Shown: positions 1 through 11,408 of the stretch, one piece after another
Layout: each line of letters opens with the position of its first letter
Position numbering within the stretch: the stretch's first letter is position 1
NCBI GenBank assembly: GCA_047495785.1
Contig: JBLDXI010000007.1
Span: 682,001-746,000, forward strand
Length of the DNA: 64,000 nucleotides
Source of the DNA: Lepidodermella squamata
Lineage: Eukaryota; Gastrotricha
Direction of reading: 5' to 3'
The notes under the pieces: model-generated
What the model was told of the DNA's origin: nothing
Database searches by the model: none
What the model saw: the letters and a program-made list of their open reading frames with translations, nothing else
Translations under genes and position numbers: made by a program

Positions 1-1190
1 CCTGATAACAATCAGAATTGTCTTTTCTTTCCTAACATTTCTACATAAACTACGTGTTAAATCAACTATTGCAACCACAGCAGCAATCCACACATTTTTT
101 TACAAAAGTTTTATAAATAGAAATGAATGTAGGAAGACGTTCATTAAATATGCATTACAGCTTCAACTAATAAAGGTGCGATCACAAAGGAAAAATTATA
201 TCACATTTAATTTATATGGATAATATAGATTTTACATCATTGATTAGGTATTAATGTATTTGCTTTACCGAGGAAGAACTCATGGATCAGTTACCAACAA
301 CACTGTTTGTGGATAGCATTAGAGAAAAAAATATTGGGCATGGCATTTAACAGAGATACTTTGTTCATAACTCATAACATATTGCCTAAACTGCAGGAAC
401 TATCAGAGAAGGAACTACGCTTAATGGAAAAACTGAAGGTATGGCAATATAGAGATAAGGTAAATATTGGAGGGCAACCTTGGAACAAAATCACCACTAG
501 TCAGATGATTCATGGTTTGTTTCTACCGAAGAATTCCTGAAACGTCTTCAAGAAGTTTTGAGGATGGTACTAATCGCGAATTTTGCTACATTGGGGGAAC
601 AACAGGGATACATTAGGGATACTTGAAAGATAAGCATAACAGTTTGATGCAAAAGCTAGAAGCATCCAGCTAAACATTGTAGGCGATGTTTGCAGGGTCG
701 AAGTCCGTTTATATTTACTGCTCCGATGGTGTGGTGGTGAGGTGGTGAAATTTGTTGTGGTAGTAGTTTTTGCAAATATTTTTCATTCATCTCCATCTAA
801 TAAATCAGCAAAAAAATAACCGACCTCACGACTGCACCACCATCACCACATAGCAAGCGAAGAAAAAGCGCGACTGTGATTCAGAGAGCGATACCGATTT
901 ATTGGTGGTCTGCGTTACATAATTATTAGTAACATTGCCTTCAAGACACAGAGATACGAATTAATTAATTTCAGTATAGATGATATTTCTTAATAATAAG
1001 TATTGGTTAGTTATCGTTGGTTGGAGTTTACTATGCAAAACACCACCTAAAATTAAGGAGGGGTATTCTATAATCCACCCTACAAAACTCTACGTCGCTC
1101 AATCGACACCAGAGACATCTGGAGAGCTTTTAATTCGTAAGTATTAAGGACATAAATCCTGCATAAAAATGCTGTAAGTAGATGATTTCC
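1..1190. other. Anonymous AT-rich DNA, no supported gene
   Basis: No gene can be supported here. A 77-codon open frame (307-540, plus) has no recognisable domain, no clear splice context and no paralogue in the window. The stretch ends where decayed reverse transcriptase sequence begins on the minus strand, so part of it may be 3' flank or untranslated sequence of that retroelement. Confidence 0.4.
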
Positions 1191-2532
1191 TTATGAGTAA
1201 AATGGATTGGTTCTTTTCTGTTCTTTAAACTGAACCCCGGACAAAATTGTACACACATGAAAGGTCATCAACAATTGCACCCTAGGCACCCCCTCCACGG
1301 ATTTGAGATTTCCGCTACTGTGTTGAAGTCGATCAAGCTGGGTCTTGCAGCCTTGATCGATGACGGCGTCGCAGTAGTTGAACTTCGACCCAATAATTCC
1401 GTCGTACATCATTGTTCGAGTCTTCAGATCGGTGTGCCAAGCCGCTTCACGTAGTGCGTAGGCGTAGGTACCAGTTCTTGCGGATCAGATGATCGACGTG
1501 CTTTTCCTTGGCGAGCTTTGAGTCCAGATAGACTCCCAGGATCTTCACGTGGTCAAGTGGCGGCAGATCGACTTCACTGAATCGAATAGTCGAATTATGC
1601 AAGATTTCAGACAGGATGGCAAGTCATTGATGAATAGAAGGAATAAGATTGGGCCCATCGCGCTTCCTTGGGGCACACCGGAAGTAACTGGAGACCACGG
1701 AAAATGCGCATTATTAATAACGACCAAGTAAAAAAAATAGGAAATCCAGTCAAGTAGGCGACCAGAAATGTTGTAGTGTTCTAGGTTCTAGTTTATTGAT
1801 TAGTTTTATGTGAGAGACGGAATCAAAGGCCTTTTTAAGGTCAAAGTAAATGCAGTCAACTGGGATGCCCCTGTCAAGTCTAGACGACCACTCGTTGATA
1901 TTCTCGAGTAGCTGCATTTCGGCACTGCGGCCTGATAGGAACCCAAACTGTTCGGGAGATAGAATACTGTTTTTAGTGAGATGTGATACAATTTCAATCC
2001 GAATACAATACTCCATAACTTTACATGGTATACTGGTTAAGCTAATGGGCCGATAGTTTTCGGTTGATGAGGGGGAGCCACTGTTTTTGAAAATATGTAC
2101 AACGTTAGCTAATTTCCAACAAGCTGGAAGCATACCGGATTTAAACTTCTAGAAAAAATTAACGAAAGAGGAAATGCGAGAGAATCGGATAACTTCTTCA
2201 ATTGTGTGGGATATTGTGGGGTGGACACCGTCAAGCCACATAAAAGAATTTGCGTCGAGATTACGTAATAGAGATTCAACAGTTCTAACAGGTAAAGAAA
2301 CTCTAGACAATTCAGGAGAAGGCGTTTTGGCAAATGATTGGTATAGGAATACTATTAGGTATCTACAGTGAAAACGGATGAAAAGAACGAGTACAATGTA
2401 CGTTTGCTGCTGTCGTCAGTAACAGTAGCACCATTTTGGTCTTTGACAGATGGAATAGAAGGTTTGGATTTCAATCTAGAATTAGCGTAGCTGAAGACAT
2501 CTTTCATTTTCAAGGATTGCAACGAGGAGCTC
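1191..2532 (-). pseudogene. Decayed CR1-like non-LTR retrotransposon, reverse transcriptase region
   Basis: Read on the minus strand, several frames together give a reverse transcriptase of the CR1/L2 type. Near 2400-2530 is a pre-RT linker (segment SRLKSKPSIPS). At 1880-2110 are the fingers (YRPISLTSIPCKVME) and the palm motif with its first Asp (FDLKKAFDSVSH). At about 1690 is [14 protein letters not shown], near 1500-1560 [12 protein letters not shown], and near 1390 FNYCDAVI. The catalytic F-A-D-D box is damaged: the frame reads RLFDSVK where it should lie. Frames shift several times and stops interrupt the thumb, so this is an old inactive copy. The LTR element at 2533-5318 is inserted in it, and a short continuation lies beyond 5318. 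The CR1-like assignment is from motif style and is tentative at clade level. Confidence 0.8.
2528..2532. repeat. Target-site duplication (left), AGCTC
   Basis: The five bases AGCTC immediately before the left LTR are repeated immediately after the right LTR (5319-5323). A 5-bp direct duplication is typical of Gypsy and BEL/Pao-type integrases and marks a clean insertion into the CR1-like fragment. Confidence 0.88.
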
Positions 2533-2792
2533 TGAGAGGGTCGTTAGGTGCTCTCTGCCCGTTTCATCATTAATTTCCAGCTCAGCGCTCGTGCGCCAGC
2601 AATAGCACGTGTCGCCTTTCTGTTATGTAACTAATTAATTATTTATTTCGCGCCTTAATGGCTATAAAAGCAATCAAAAAATAATAATAAATCATTCGAG
2701 TTGATCTGCTTTACTAAACTGCCTTTTGTATCAGCACATTCAGTCTAATTGCTATTTTGCCCCCGAACCAGGTCAGGGATACCAACCCTTCA
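2533..2792 (+). repeat. Left long terminal repeat
   Basis: A 260-bp repeat starting TGAGAGGG and ending CCCTTCA. An AT-rich segment with TATAAAAG (about 2653) and AATAATAATAAA (about 2680) could supply promoter and polyadenylation signals. It appears identical to 5059-5318. Confidence 0.92.
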
Positions 2793-2793
2793 G

Positions 2794-2811
2794 TGGCGCC
2801 GAGACTCCGCT
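2794..2811 (+). other. Probable tRNA primer-binding site
   Basis: TGGCGCCGAGACTCCGCT begins one base after the left LTR. TGG at the start matches the complement of a mature tRNA CCA tail, as in other LTR elements. The priming tRNA was not identified. Confidence 0.65.
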
Positions 2812-2872
2812 CGATCAACGATCGACCCCATCATCACCAGGTACGTTTTTCTAACAGTGGTAAGCTGTTAGC

Positions 2873-3063
2873 GACTGAAGGAAATTCCAGTCGATAAATA
2901 ATAGAGACTGAAGGCCATTCCAGTCATAAGTTTTGTAAAGCTGAAGGTCATTCCAGCAGATATATCAAGGCTGAAGGAAATTCCAGCCCATTTTACTATT
3001 CTCTTTCAATAGAGGCCAATCCAGCCAAATTTAAAGCTCTAGGACTAAAGGAAATTCCAGCCC
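2873..3063 (+). repeat. Degenerate short repeats in the leader, CTGAAGG-N2-ATTCCAG
   Basis: About six copies of CTGAAGG(AA/CC/TC)ATTCCAG occur at irregular spacing of 20-50 bases between the primer-binding site and the first open frame of the LTR element. Some copies have decayed to GAGGCCAATCCAG. Each unit has short inverted halves (CTG...CAG), so each could fold into a small hairpin in RNA. Confidence 0.75.
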
Positions 3064-3385
3064 CTCGATTTTATGTGCCTATAAACTAAAGGCTGTCTGT
3101 TTCACTGACTTTCCGCCTTTTTGTTGCTTTTCGCTTATAAATTATGTCACCAAATTTAAAAACATGTTAACTCTTCTCTCAGCTAGTCTCAAAATTGTTG
3201 AGTCTGGTGCCATATAGAGCAGCTAGCCTCCGAAGCAATTTTGGTAGAAACTATCACTCGACATGCAAATAATTTTAACAAGCTTTCTCGAAAAAGAAAA
3301 GCCTATTTCAGAAGGCTCAAAAGTCGTGATAACCATCTCTGTAAATCCTCTGGATTATCTGTGAAAGCACTTCGGTTGACTTGAA

Positions 3386-3670
3386 ATGAATGAAGTTGAC
3401 TTGACCAGCTATGAAAAGTCTCGGTCGATGAACCGGGACAATATTGATTCCGATGGTGAGAAAATGGCTAACCCGGAAGTAAAACCAAACGCTGTTCACA
3501 TAAACCCACACGTTGTTCAAGTCTCCATAAAAGAGCTGGTAAAAGCAACTGACCCTATTGATGAATTCATCTCGCAAATGGAAATACTGAATGTCATCAG
3601 AGTGACAAATGATGACATTTTCTGCCGTTATCAAAAGAAATCAGTGGGCTCCGAGGCGGAAGCGTATTAG
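3386..3670 (+). CDS. Short open frame in LTR element, possible gag remnant
   Basis: A 94-codon open frame lies in the sense direction of the LTR element, about 600 bp after the left LTR. It has no zinc knuckle, protease or other motif I recognise, is rich in charged residues, and looks like a truncated gag N-terminus only because of its position. A function cannot be assigned. The following 1.4 kb to the polypurine tract has no long open frame. Confidence 0.35.
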   Translation: MNEVDLTSYEKSRSMNRDNIDSDGEKMANPEVKPNAVHINPHVVQVSIKELVKATDPIDEFISQMEILNVIRVTNDDIFCRYQKKSVGSEAEAY

Positions 3671-5043
3671 CGCTTCGAATCGACGATGTAAATAAAACCA
3701 TTCTCGTAAAAAAACTAGTGTAAATATTCAATCTTTCGCCGTCAATGGCAGTGCAATTTTCATTTGGCACGCGTCGTAAATTCATTCATAATATTGTTAA
3801 ACTATTTTCTTTAATCGAATTTTCTTTTTATTGAACTCGAAAAATCCAGTTTTTTATCGTGAATAAACGAAAAAAATAACCTTGGAGGTAAAAATCAATT
3901 TCGCTTAAAGGAAAATATCTGCCGAATTGCGAAGTCCGATGACTGTAATTTTTTGACGCGATTTGACTCTTAGAATCATCAGTGGATGAACATGGCTCAT
4001 AACTTCAACACGGCCAATGCTCAAGAACTTTAACATTAATGGCAATACGGTCGAAAACTGTCATGTGAACTCACTCATGAAGCTAACAGCTCATGACAGA
4101 TGCGATACGATAGTGTGTGAAAAATAGTGTGAAGAATTTGAAAGAGATGAAAGCTATGATATGAGCGTTGTAAAGGATTGTTTGACCTAGATATTCGGCC
4201 AACCCTTTGGTACCAGGGAGCCGAATATGAGCCTAGACTTGGCTACGACAGCTGAAACTGCATAGAGCTTCGTACCTATCAGAAATTTCAGATATGTCTC
4301 GCTGAGACTGAGGTTTGCAATGAAATGTGAAATGTGAAATTTGAAAAGTGAAGTGTGTTTGGGCTATGTGAGCTCTTAGTTAGGCGAGTTAAGGCTTTAG
4401 ATATTTCATGGTTCAACTCCTTCTCTGGATGGCAACGGAGTAACAAGGCTAGATCTTCGTAACTACCAAAATGCTCTCGTGTCATTGGCCCAGGAAAGTG
4501 GAAGAAATGAAATCGTCTCACTTGTTGAAGTGAGAAATTCTGATGACAGCTGACAGAAAGGAATCTGTTGGGGCAGTAGCTCTGTCATCATAGGTGTTAA
4601 GGATGTGGCGATGGCTGCTAACAGAGTGAATCTGTTGTGGTATCGCAGTTAAGAACGTGCATGGTTGATACAGAAATGATGTCTGCATGCGACGCCAGCC
4701 TGTGTGGTGTGTGAATTCGATATTGCATCGCGCAAAGGTCAAAAATATTGTTTGAAAGCTATAAGTCTCGGATAGCTTCCCATTGCTGCTACGTCACCGT
4801 CAACCCACCCGTCAAGCCGTTCGCCGTTCCCGTTCCCGTTGAAGCTGACGACAAGCCTCGATCAAACTCGGCAATGAACTCGAACAGTTGCATACGACGG
4901 TGGTCTGGCTAACTAATCGATAGCTACCTCAGCTGAAGCTGATCTCCGCTGATATCTCATATAATTATTAACTGTTTATGAATATTACAATCTATTTTCT
5001 CCGTGATCTATCTTTTTGATAAAAACGTAAGACGTTTTCTTGT

Positions 5044-5058
5044 GGGGAAAGGGGCATA
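5044..5058 (+). other. Polypurine tract of LTR element
   Basis: GGGGAAAGGGGCATA lies directly before the TG of the right LTR, the expected place for the plus-strand DNA primer. It fixes the orientation of the element as plus. Confidence 0.7.
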
Positions 5059-5318
5059 TGAGAGGGTCGTTAGGTGCTCTCTGCCCGTTTCATCATTAAT
5101 TTCCAGCTCAGCGCTCGTGCGCCAGCAATAGCACGTGTCGCCTTTCTGTTATGTAACTAATTAATTATTTATTTCGCGCCTTAATGGCTATAAAAGCAAT
5201 CAAAAAATAATAATAAATCATTCGAGTTGATCTGCTTTACTAAACTGCCTTTTGTATCAGCACATTCAGTCTAATTGCTATTTTGCCCCCGAACCAGGTC
5301 AGGGATACCAACCCTTCA
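5059..5318 (+). repeat. Right long terminal repeat
   Basis: A 260-bp copy appearing identical to 2533-2792, ending CA and followed by the AGCTC target duplication at 5319-5323. Confidence 0.92.
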
Positions 5319-6171
5319 AGCTCAAACCTAAAACTATCCATTCTAAGGGATATATTGTTTACAGTGGTAGGCGATAGCTAACATTTTTTGGGCCAAAGGA
5401 TCACATAAATTCACACTCCGCTTGTGGCTGGGGCGCTACTAGGACGGCTTCAGGATCGCTTTACTAGGGCAGCCACTGCAGTCGGTCGTTAGTTTGAAGA
5501 ATTGATCATAATGGAATCCCAGTATCAGGAATTACGATTTCTCCTCGCCCTGACGGACTCAAGCTTTCGCCATAAGGCGGAGCTTGTGAGAAAACCGCGA
5601 GCTTATGCTCTAGGAAAGTTTGAACTGGTTTATCAACTACTTAATAAAGTCCCTACCCCTGGTACTCCAGTTATTGCTGACTGTTTCTCCAGGGCCCAGG
5701 CATTAGTGCCCAGGTGGCTTTTCCATTCACTCAGCGAAGCCTACAAACGCCGTCGTAGCAAGAAAGCTACCAAAAGACTAGTTTGGAGAATTATTTACAA
5801 GAACAGGAAGATAGAATACTTCCTGAATAGAATACAGGTATACAGTAGAATACAGATAGAATACAGGGAATGAAGCGGAGGTGTGAATCTGGGAGGGTTG
5901 GAACAACCCGAACCGGATGTAAAGCAGAAAAATGAATCTGGGTGAATCTGATGTCTTACTTAGGAATTGTGGGGGCACGGTAGTGCCCTCCCGAAGAATG
6001 GAGAGGGTCTGGAAAGGACAGCAGCGAAAGGGACATAGCCCAGGATGAAAGAAAAGAGGCACACCGTTTGCCCCCTATATATACACTTGGGCCAGGTAGA
6101 AATATTTTCGCCAAAAATGACCTAACTTTGGGCTCAAAGACCATGACCTTAGAATGAGATATATTAGTAAG

Positions 6172-6222
6172 AAATTATACCATCAGCTAGCTAATGATCT
6201 CAGCTGTCTGATGGTATAATTT
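6172..6222. repeat. Perfect inverted repeat (hairpin)
   Basis: AAATTATACCATCAG (6172-6186) is matched exactly by its reverse complement at 6208-6222, around a 21-base loop that contains a further CAGCT/AGCTG pairing. It could be a small foldback relic or a structured RNA element. Confidence 0.75.
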
Positions 6223-6529
6223 ATTTGACGAAATTCTACAGGTAACTTGTACTTATGGGCAAAGGACACTTTTTCATGGATTTCTAAAAATGAAGGTACC
6301 CCCCCCCCCCCTGCCGTTTTGTATATTTTTGCGGAGCGCAGCGGAGCTCTTTAGGTTCCCACAGCTCCCAGCTCCCAGTTCCCTGAGGATGCGAGCCATA
6401 GGAGGCAATAATGGGCAAAAAAATTTGATTGAATTTCGTTGAGAATATACATTTTACATAAAAAATTTATTAAATTTGTAATTCGAGATCGATAAAATTT
6501 GCCGCATGATTTTTCTGCCTCAACAGGCA

Positions 6530-6620
6530 CCGCGTCAGAGGTCAGAGGTTCAAGGGTTTAGCGGTTTAGAGGTTCAGAGGTCACAGAGGCTCCGAGGATC
6601 GGGGATTTAGAGCTTCAGAT
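6530..6620. repeat. Degenerate minisatellite, GGTTCAGAGGTC-like
   Basis: Irregular repeats of GTCAGAGGT, GGTTCAGAGGTC and GGTTTAGAGG occupy about 90 bases. No coding potential is visible. Confidence 0.6.
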
Positions 6621-7586
6621 GTCAGAGAATGACCGATCATGACCGGCATTTCTTCTGACTCGCCACTCATTTATGGAAACCATTGTGTTGGCTTCGGACT
6701 TGAGTCTTGAGTAGAAGCCACAAGGAAACGTTTGAATGAAGCGAAGTAGCAAAAACTCAGCGATTTTGGTCTCTGATCAAGTAATCCGTTAGCTACATGA
6801 TATGCAGGATATAATTTGTATATCATGAAAGAGACAAAAGACAAGACAAGATAGTCCGCTAGAATTCTTCGAGAGTTCGATTGCGGATCGCAATGCACTG
6901 CTTACGATAGGTAATTTCGCCACAATTGTCTTTTGCGGAATTTGATTGCGGGAAGATGGCGAAGGTGATGAGTGCGAACTTGTAAGTAAGACTTATCGTT
7001 CCTATTGGTCATGGATCTTGTGAGATTTTGTCAACATCGAGTCCCGACTAATGCTACACTTTACGTTCCGGGAATTGTAATTTATTGATTGTTCGGGTGA
7101 TATGAATTATCAGAGTACCGATTATTCAAGAGGTCGGTTGACGTGAAGCCATCAGTCAACAGTCAACTAAAGATTATTTCTCATCCATGAATGCTTATAA
7201 TCCAGCTATCTGGAAAGACAACAGCCGCTTGAGTTTACTCATGCGCAGTGCCTATTATGCATTGATTTTCATCTGTTAACTTTTGTTCAAGTTTCGCTTA
7301 TAAAAAAGTACATCAATGTAATCAATGTAATCAAGGACACGGTGAGCATTCAGGGCATGCTGTAGAAGTTGCGCAACACAGCATTGCGTAACAATTAATT
7401 TTCCGTTGTTATGCTCACCGATTGCGTACTTAATTCTAAGTAACAATACACGATCAGAAATATAAGCCCAGCCGCAGACCTATAGTTGGGGCCATAGACC
7501 TACAGAATGAACATAGACCTAGATTTGTTAGGTTAGTAGTAGCCGAGAGGGTGAAAGGGGGTGATAAAACGCGATGTATGAAGTTC

Positions 7587-7626
7587 GTGGAAGGCGTGGG
7601 GGAGGGGGCTGACCCACGCCTTCCAC
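7587..7626. repeat. GC-rich perfect inverted repeat (hairpin)
   Basis: GTGGAAGGCGTGGG (7587-7600) and its exact reverse complement (7613-7626) enclose a 12-base loop. The stem is much more GC-rich than its surroundings. Confidence 0.75.
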
Positions 7627-7940
7627 AACCCCCGACGGAGGAAGCGGAAGTGGTCTTAAGAAATGTGGAAGGGATCTGGGGTCAGAAAGATAGACCAGTC
7701 AGAAGATAGACGAGGTGTCGTAAGAGAAGAGGATGCTAGGGGGCGAGATAAATAGCAGTTAAATAGCAGTTTAAAAAATCCTTTAGCATCCAAGACCCAA
7801 GAGATACGCAACCAACGCTCCGCTCATGAAATTTGAATTTGAAAAATTCAAAGGTCATAATCCTAGTTCGCTCTAAAGCGCCCAGAGCTGAGGGCAGCTA
7901 CGATTGCATCACTTAAATTCACAGTCGCATCACTCAAACT

Positions 7941-7960
7941 GTATGTATGTATGTATGTAT
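7941..7960. repeat. GTAT microsatellite
   Basis: Five perfect GTAT units in a row, followed by ATT. Confidence 0.9.
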
Positions 7961-8035
7961 ATTAGCGTTGGATTCGCACTAAGGCGGTCTTCCATCCAAC
8001 GGACGCAGATGGGCGCGTCGAGGTAAGGTGGCGAG

Positions 8036-9200
8036 TTACCTCTTCTTTGTGTAGACGAAATCGTCCACGTATTCTGCTTTCAGCAGTACTTTCAGGAGTT
8101 CATCTCTGAGGATCTTCGGGTTTTCGGAAGATCTTATCGATGGCGGTAAGTCATTCCACTTGCTAGCAGCACGAAATCGAAAGCTGAGATGGTGAGCTTG
8201 TCGAGGGATTTCGACGCCATCAGAGCTGCTAAGCCTGGTTTTGTGATCGGACGATGGTTTGTTGATCAAGTTTTTGATGAGAGCAGGTGCTTGAGAGTGG
8301 CCGCTCCGTACTTGGTGATTTAAAGAAGGAGCTGAGCTCAAAAAGGAGCTGAGCTCAATGGAGCTGAGCTCTAACGGAGCTGAGCTCCCTGAATACCGCG
8401 CGCGGTCAAGTCAAAGGCCAAGTTTATGGAACAATGTCGGTTTTAATACCAAAATATAGATCGTTCAATTCTCTATCGATCGAATGTAGATTTCTCGATG
8501 GAAAAAATCAATCAGAAAAAGTTTTACGCCCATGCTAGATTGCGTATTTAAGTGTGCATATCGCTTGAGAGTGCGCGCAAATGGAATTAATTTATTTACC
8601 AACTTAACTTTTTTCTGTTTGGTTTTTCGAGCGACAAACCTATATTCAGTCGATAGAGAATTGACCGATCTATATTTTGGTATTAAAACCGACATTGTTC
8701 CATGAACCATGAACTTGGCCTTTGACTTGACCGCGCGCGGTATTCAGGGAGCTCAGCTCCGTTGAGCTCAGCTCCATTGAGCTCAGCTCCTTTTTGAGCT
8801 CAGCTCCTTCTTTAAATCACCGAATCTGAGGGGGCTGAGAGTGCAAACATTTCCAAACTAGAGTCATTTCGTGGATTAGGCGTTTCCCGTCGATTGGTAG
8901 CCAACCTAACTGTTTGAGGAGAGCGGTGGCGTCGAACGAGTACGGTTTGTTAAGCAGAGCCCTAATTGCCTTATTCTGTGCGGATTGGTAAGTTTTCTGC
9001 GAGCTAGTGAAGGTAGCTAGATTAGCAACGAAGTCAGCGTAATTAAGATGGCAAGCGACGAGACTATTGTAGATATTTATTCTGGCTTGAAAAGGTAGGC
9101 GATTCTGGCTAGCGATGCGGAGGGCGTAGGTGCCAGATCGAACTTTGTTTTTCACCCATACGTCAGACCCCTGCAAAGTAGACTGAAAAGTGAAGGTCAA
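8036..9200 (-). pseudogene. 5'-truncated CR1-like retrotransposon fragment, RT C-terminus, split by an insertion
   Basis: On the minus strand, 9200-8822 encodes the region after the reverse transcriptase palm (segments RIASQNRLPFQARINIYNSL, HLNYADFV and LLKQLGWLPI). The same reading resumes at 8313-8036 (LSFRFRAASKWNDLPPSIR) and ends with a stop. These are the usual C-terminal motifs of CR1/L2-type ORF2 proteins. Fingers, palm and endonuclease are absent, as expected from 5' truncation during target-primed insertion. The foldback element at 8314-8821 interrupts the frame. The copy belongs to the same broad group as the decayed fragment at 1191-2532 and is not functional. Confidence 0.78.
8314..8821. 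mobile_element. Palindromic foldback MITE with GGAGCTGAGCTC subrepeats
   Basis: A 508-bp element whose arms (roughly 8314-8530 and 8600-8821) are reverse complements with a few indels. The outer end GGTGATTTAAAGAAGGAGCT is matched exactly at the other side. Each arm then carries four copies of GGAGCTGAGCTC (8327-8390 and its mirror at 8748-8808), followed by CCGCGCGCGGTCAAGTCAAAG and a shared AT-rich stretch. No open frame encodes a transposase. It sits inside a retrotransposon reading frame, which proves it moved there. No unambiguous target duplication is visible because the ends are themselves symmetrical. Confidence 0.85.
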
Positions 9201-11408
9201 AGTGCTGATTAAAATAAAAATGAAGACTAAAAATTATAAAAAATATAATGGTTAATTTATAAATGGGTATATACGCGAAAAATTATTTCGCGCCACAGAA
9301 GGTAGGAAGAACTGATGTTTTTGCTGCGGCTCAAGCATTGTTGCTAGGAAACTGGTTGCTCCATAGATTTGAAGTTAAAGCTAACGCTAATCGTCTGCCG
9401 TCTACGCGTAGATGGTTTTTGGGTGGATTAAGTGTATGCCATTCTACTTCCTAAGCAGATACGTGATATACATTTGCTATGTGTATGCCGGATCTTTACA
9501 ATTTATGAATATAAGTATGACAGTTTTTAACCAGTTTATGAAAGTCCCATGTAAGTGTCATACTTGCATATGTGAGTATTTGTATTTCTGTCAAGGAATA
9601 ACTTCGTAGGAGTATTCTGATCTGATTGGTGTGATATTACCGTCTAAATAGCTGCGTGTCTTGACTCCCGATGCAATGTGATGGCCTAGTTTCGTCTTTC
9701 TCATTAGATCCGTGATCTATTTGTCTCAATTATTCATGTACCTATTTTATTGTGCCGCAGTGTCCGTGTGAACCATGCCTACCTAGGCGACTGATTTATT
9801 TTTCAAACAGATGTCCATCTAGCATCTAACGACTCACCATTGTGCTTACAACTCCCTCATTCCATGCTCCATGCATCCATTTCAAAACTTGGCCGCAGAC
9901 ATATATAAGCCTTCCACGGCCATAAGAACGGTTTCGGAATGTTTAGCCAGTACACAGTTCCGTCATGCAAATTGGCCGATTTGAGGGATAGTACTTTCCC
10001 ATGTTACTGAGCCAGTTCTGTAACTGAAATGTCAATACTTTGTTTCTCATCGGAATCATTTTGGAATTTCTAACCGATAGATCTCACCTAGCAAACTAGG
10101 TACGAACGTACCATTGATTCCGCATGCTAGATCTGATTTCACAGACGTCTGCAACAGGATCCCACCGACTAGGTACCCAGTATTTGTTAGGCAGGTATTT
10201 TTGATTTGTTATGAAAACTGATGAAGCAGTGGTCTGGCTGATGATCTCTCTCAATTTATCCGGATGAGTCGATATTCCAAAACTAGCGTCATTGATATTG
10301 TCCGTGATATCTGAAACTCATTCCTAGGAAATATGGGTATAAGTCCCAAATACCTAGGTACCTATAGCCTAGGGATGTGCTACTACTTTCTTCATCTTGC
10401 TAGGAATGTCGGATTTAGAGTTTTCGGCCGTGAAAGGGTTAAAGGGATGCGATGAAGTTTATCTGATGTCTCAGTGATTTGTCTTCATAGATCTAAAGCT
10501 AAGGAAAGAAGTGAGTCGCCAGTCAATGATTGAATATTCTGGTACCTGCTCCGATCATCGCAGCTGCTAGTTTTTGTTCGAAATTTATTAATGGGGACAT
10601 GAATGATAATCCATCAATTCAAAACGCATTTAATGATGTAAAATTGTGATGGTTTGCTGCTGTTATTGGATTTTCTCCATCTCTCTGCTATCATTTATTG
10701 ACAAATTCATCGATGAGTAGGTAAATTCCTTGGTTGTTACGCATGCAATGGTTTAAAGTGTCGAACTATCTTCGGCCATTAATTCCGGAACAAGCTACTT
10801 ATAGGATGGCCATTGCTGATCAGTTGATTAGTAGATTTTATACCACGCTAGCAGAAAAGAAATGTGAAACGAAGGGCTAAAGATGAATTATTTCGAATGC
10901 GTTGTTACTTGAAACTAAATATGTATTTTATTTCATTTAGAGACAATAATATACGGGAAGAAATTTAAGCCCATGTTTCGCTTCGTCAATGTGTTGCCTG
11001 CCTAGCGGAGTTGGCATGTTTCAACCGAAAATGTCGGCCAACCAGTCGGCAATTAGCGATGGGCGATGAACAGTAAGTTCACCACTTATTATTTAGCCTG
11101 CAGAGCCGATATCTATTGTAGGCATAAATTTTACAAAGCAGTGATTTTTCCGATATCAGTCGTCTTAGAACTCAACATCAATCTCAATCTCAATGTTAGA
11201 ACCAATCTCAAAACGCATCAAAATTTTCATTATTAGTTATTAGCTAGGTCGTCTAATAGCTGAAAATTAGGAATAATAGGGAATGCTTTAACTAAAATCA
11301 TCGTAAATCGCAGATTATTACATATCTTCACGAATAATAGATTAGCAGCCGGAAAAAAGCTGAAGTTGAAATAGAACTATAGTATGATGATAAGCTAAAG
11401 TCATGTTT
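9201..11408. other. Anonymous DNA, no supported gene
   Basis: Short open frames at 9263-9609 (plus) have no recognisable motif and overlap one another. Nothing repeated within the window and no clear splice-linked coding was seen. Base composition is ordinary and AT-rich. Confidence 0.4.

Larger units (their letters stand above)
2533..5318 (+). mobile_element. Young non-autonomous LTR retrotransposon, 2.79 kb
   Basis: Two LTRs of 260 bp (2533-2792 and 5059-5318) appear identical base for base, begin TG and end CA, and are flanked by the duplication AGCTC. A primer-binding-like sequence starting TGGCGCC follows the left LTR, and a purine-rich tract ending GGGGAAAGGGGCATA precedes the right LTR, so the element reads on the plus strand. 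The internal part is only about 2.27 kb and has no protease, reverse transcriptase or integrase; only a short gag-like remnant frame (3386-3670) is open. It must therefore have moved with enzymes from another element. LTR identity implies a recent insertion or gene conversion. Confidence 0.92.
5319..8035. other. Gene-poor repeat-rich spacer
   Basis: The first roughly 80 bases continue the interrupted CR1-like fragment on the minus strand. A 123-codon open frame at 5502-5873 (plus) has a basic segment but no family I recognise. The rest holds a homopolymer C run (about 6299), two perfect hairpins (6172-6222 and 7587-7626), degenerate GGTTCAGAGGTC-type repeats (6530-6620) and a GTAT microsatellite (7941-7960). 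No host gene is supported. Confidence 0.45.

Noticed and set aside
307-540. 77-codon open frame
   Set aside because: No family resemblance or supporting splice or promoter context.
5502-5873. 123-codon open frame on the plus strand
   Set aside because: No recognisable domain, no paralogue, repetitive 3' end (ATAGAATAC repeats); mentioned only within the spacer description.
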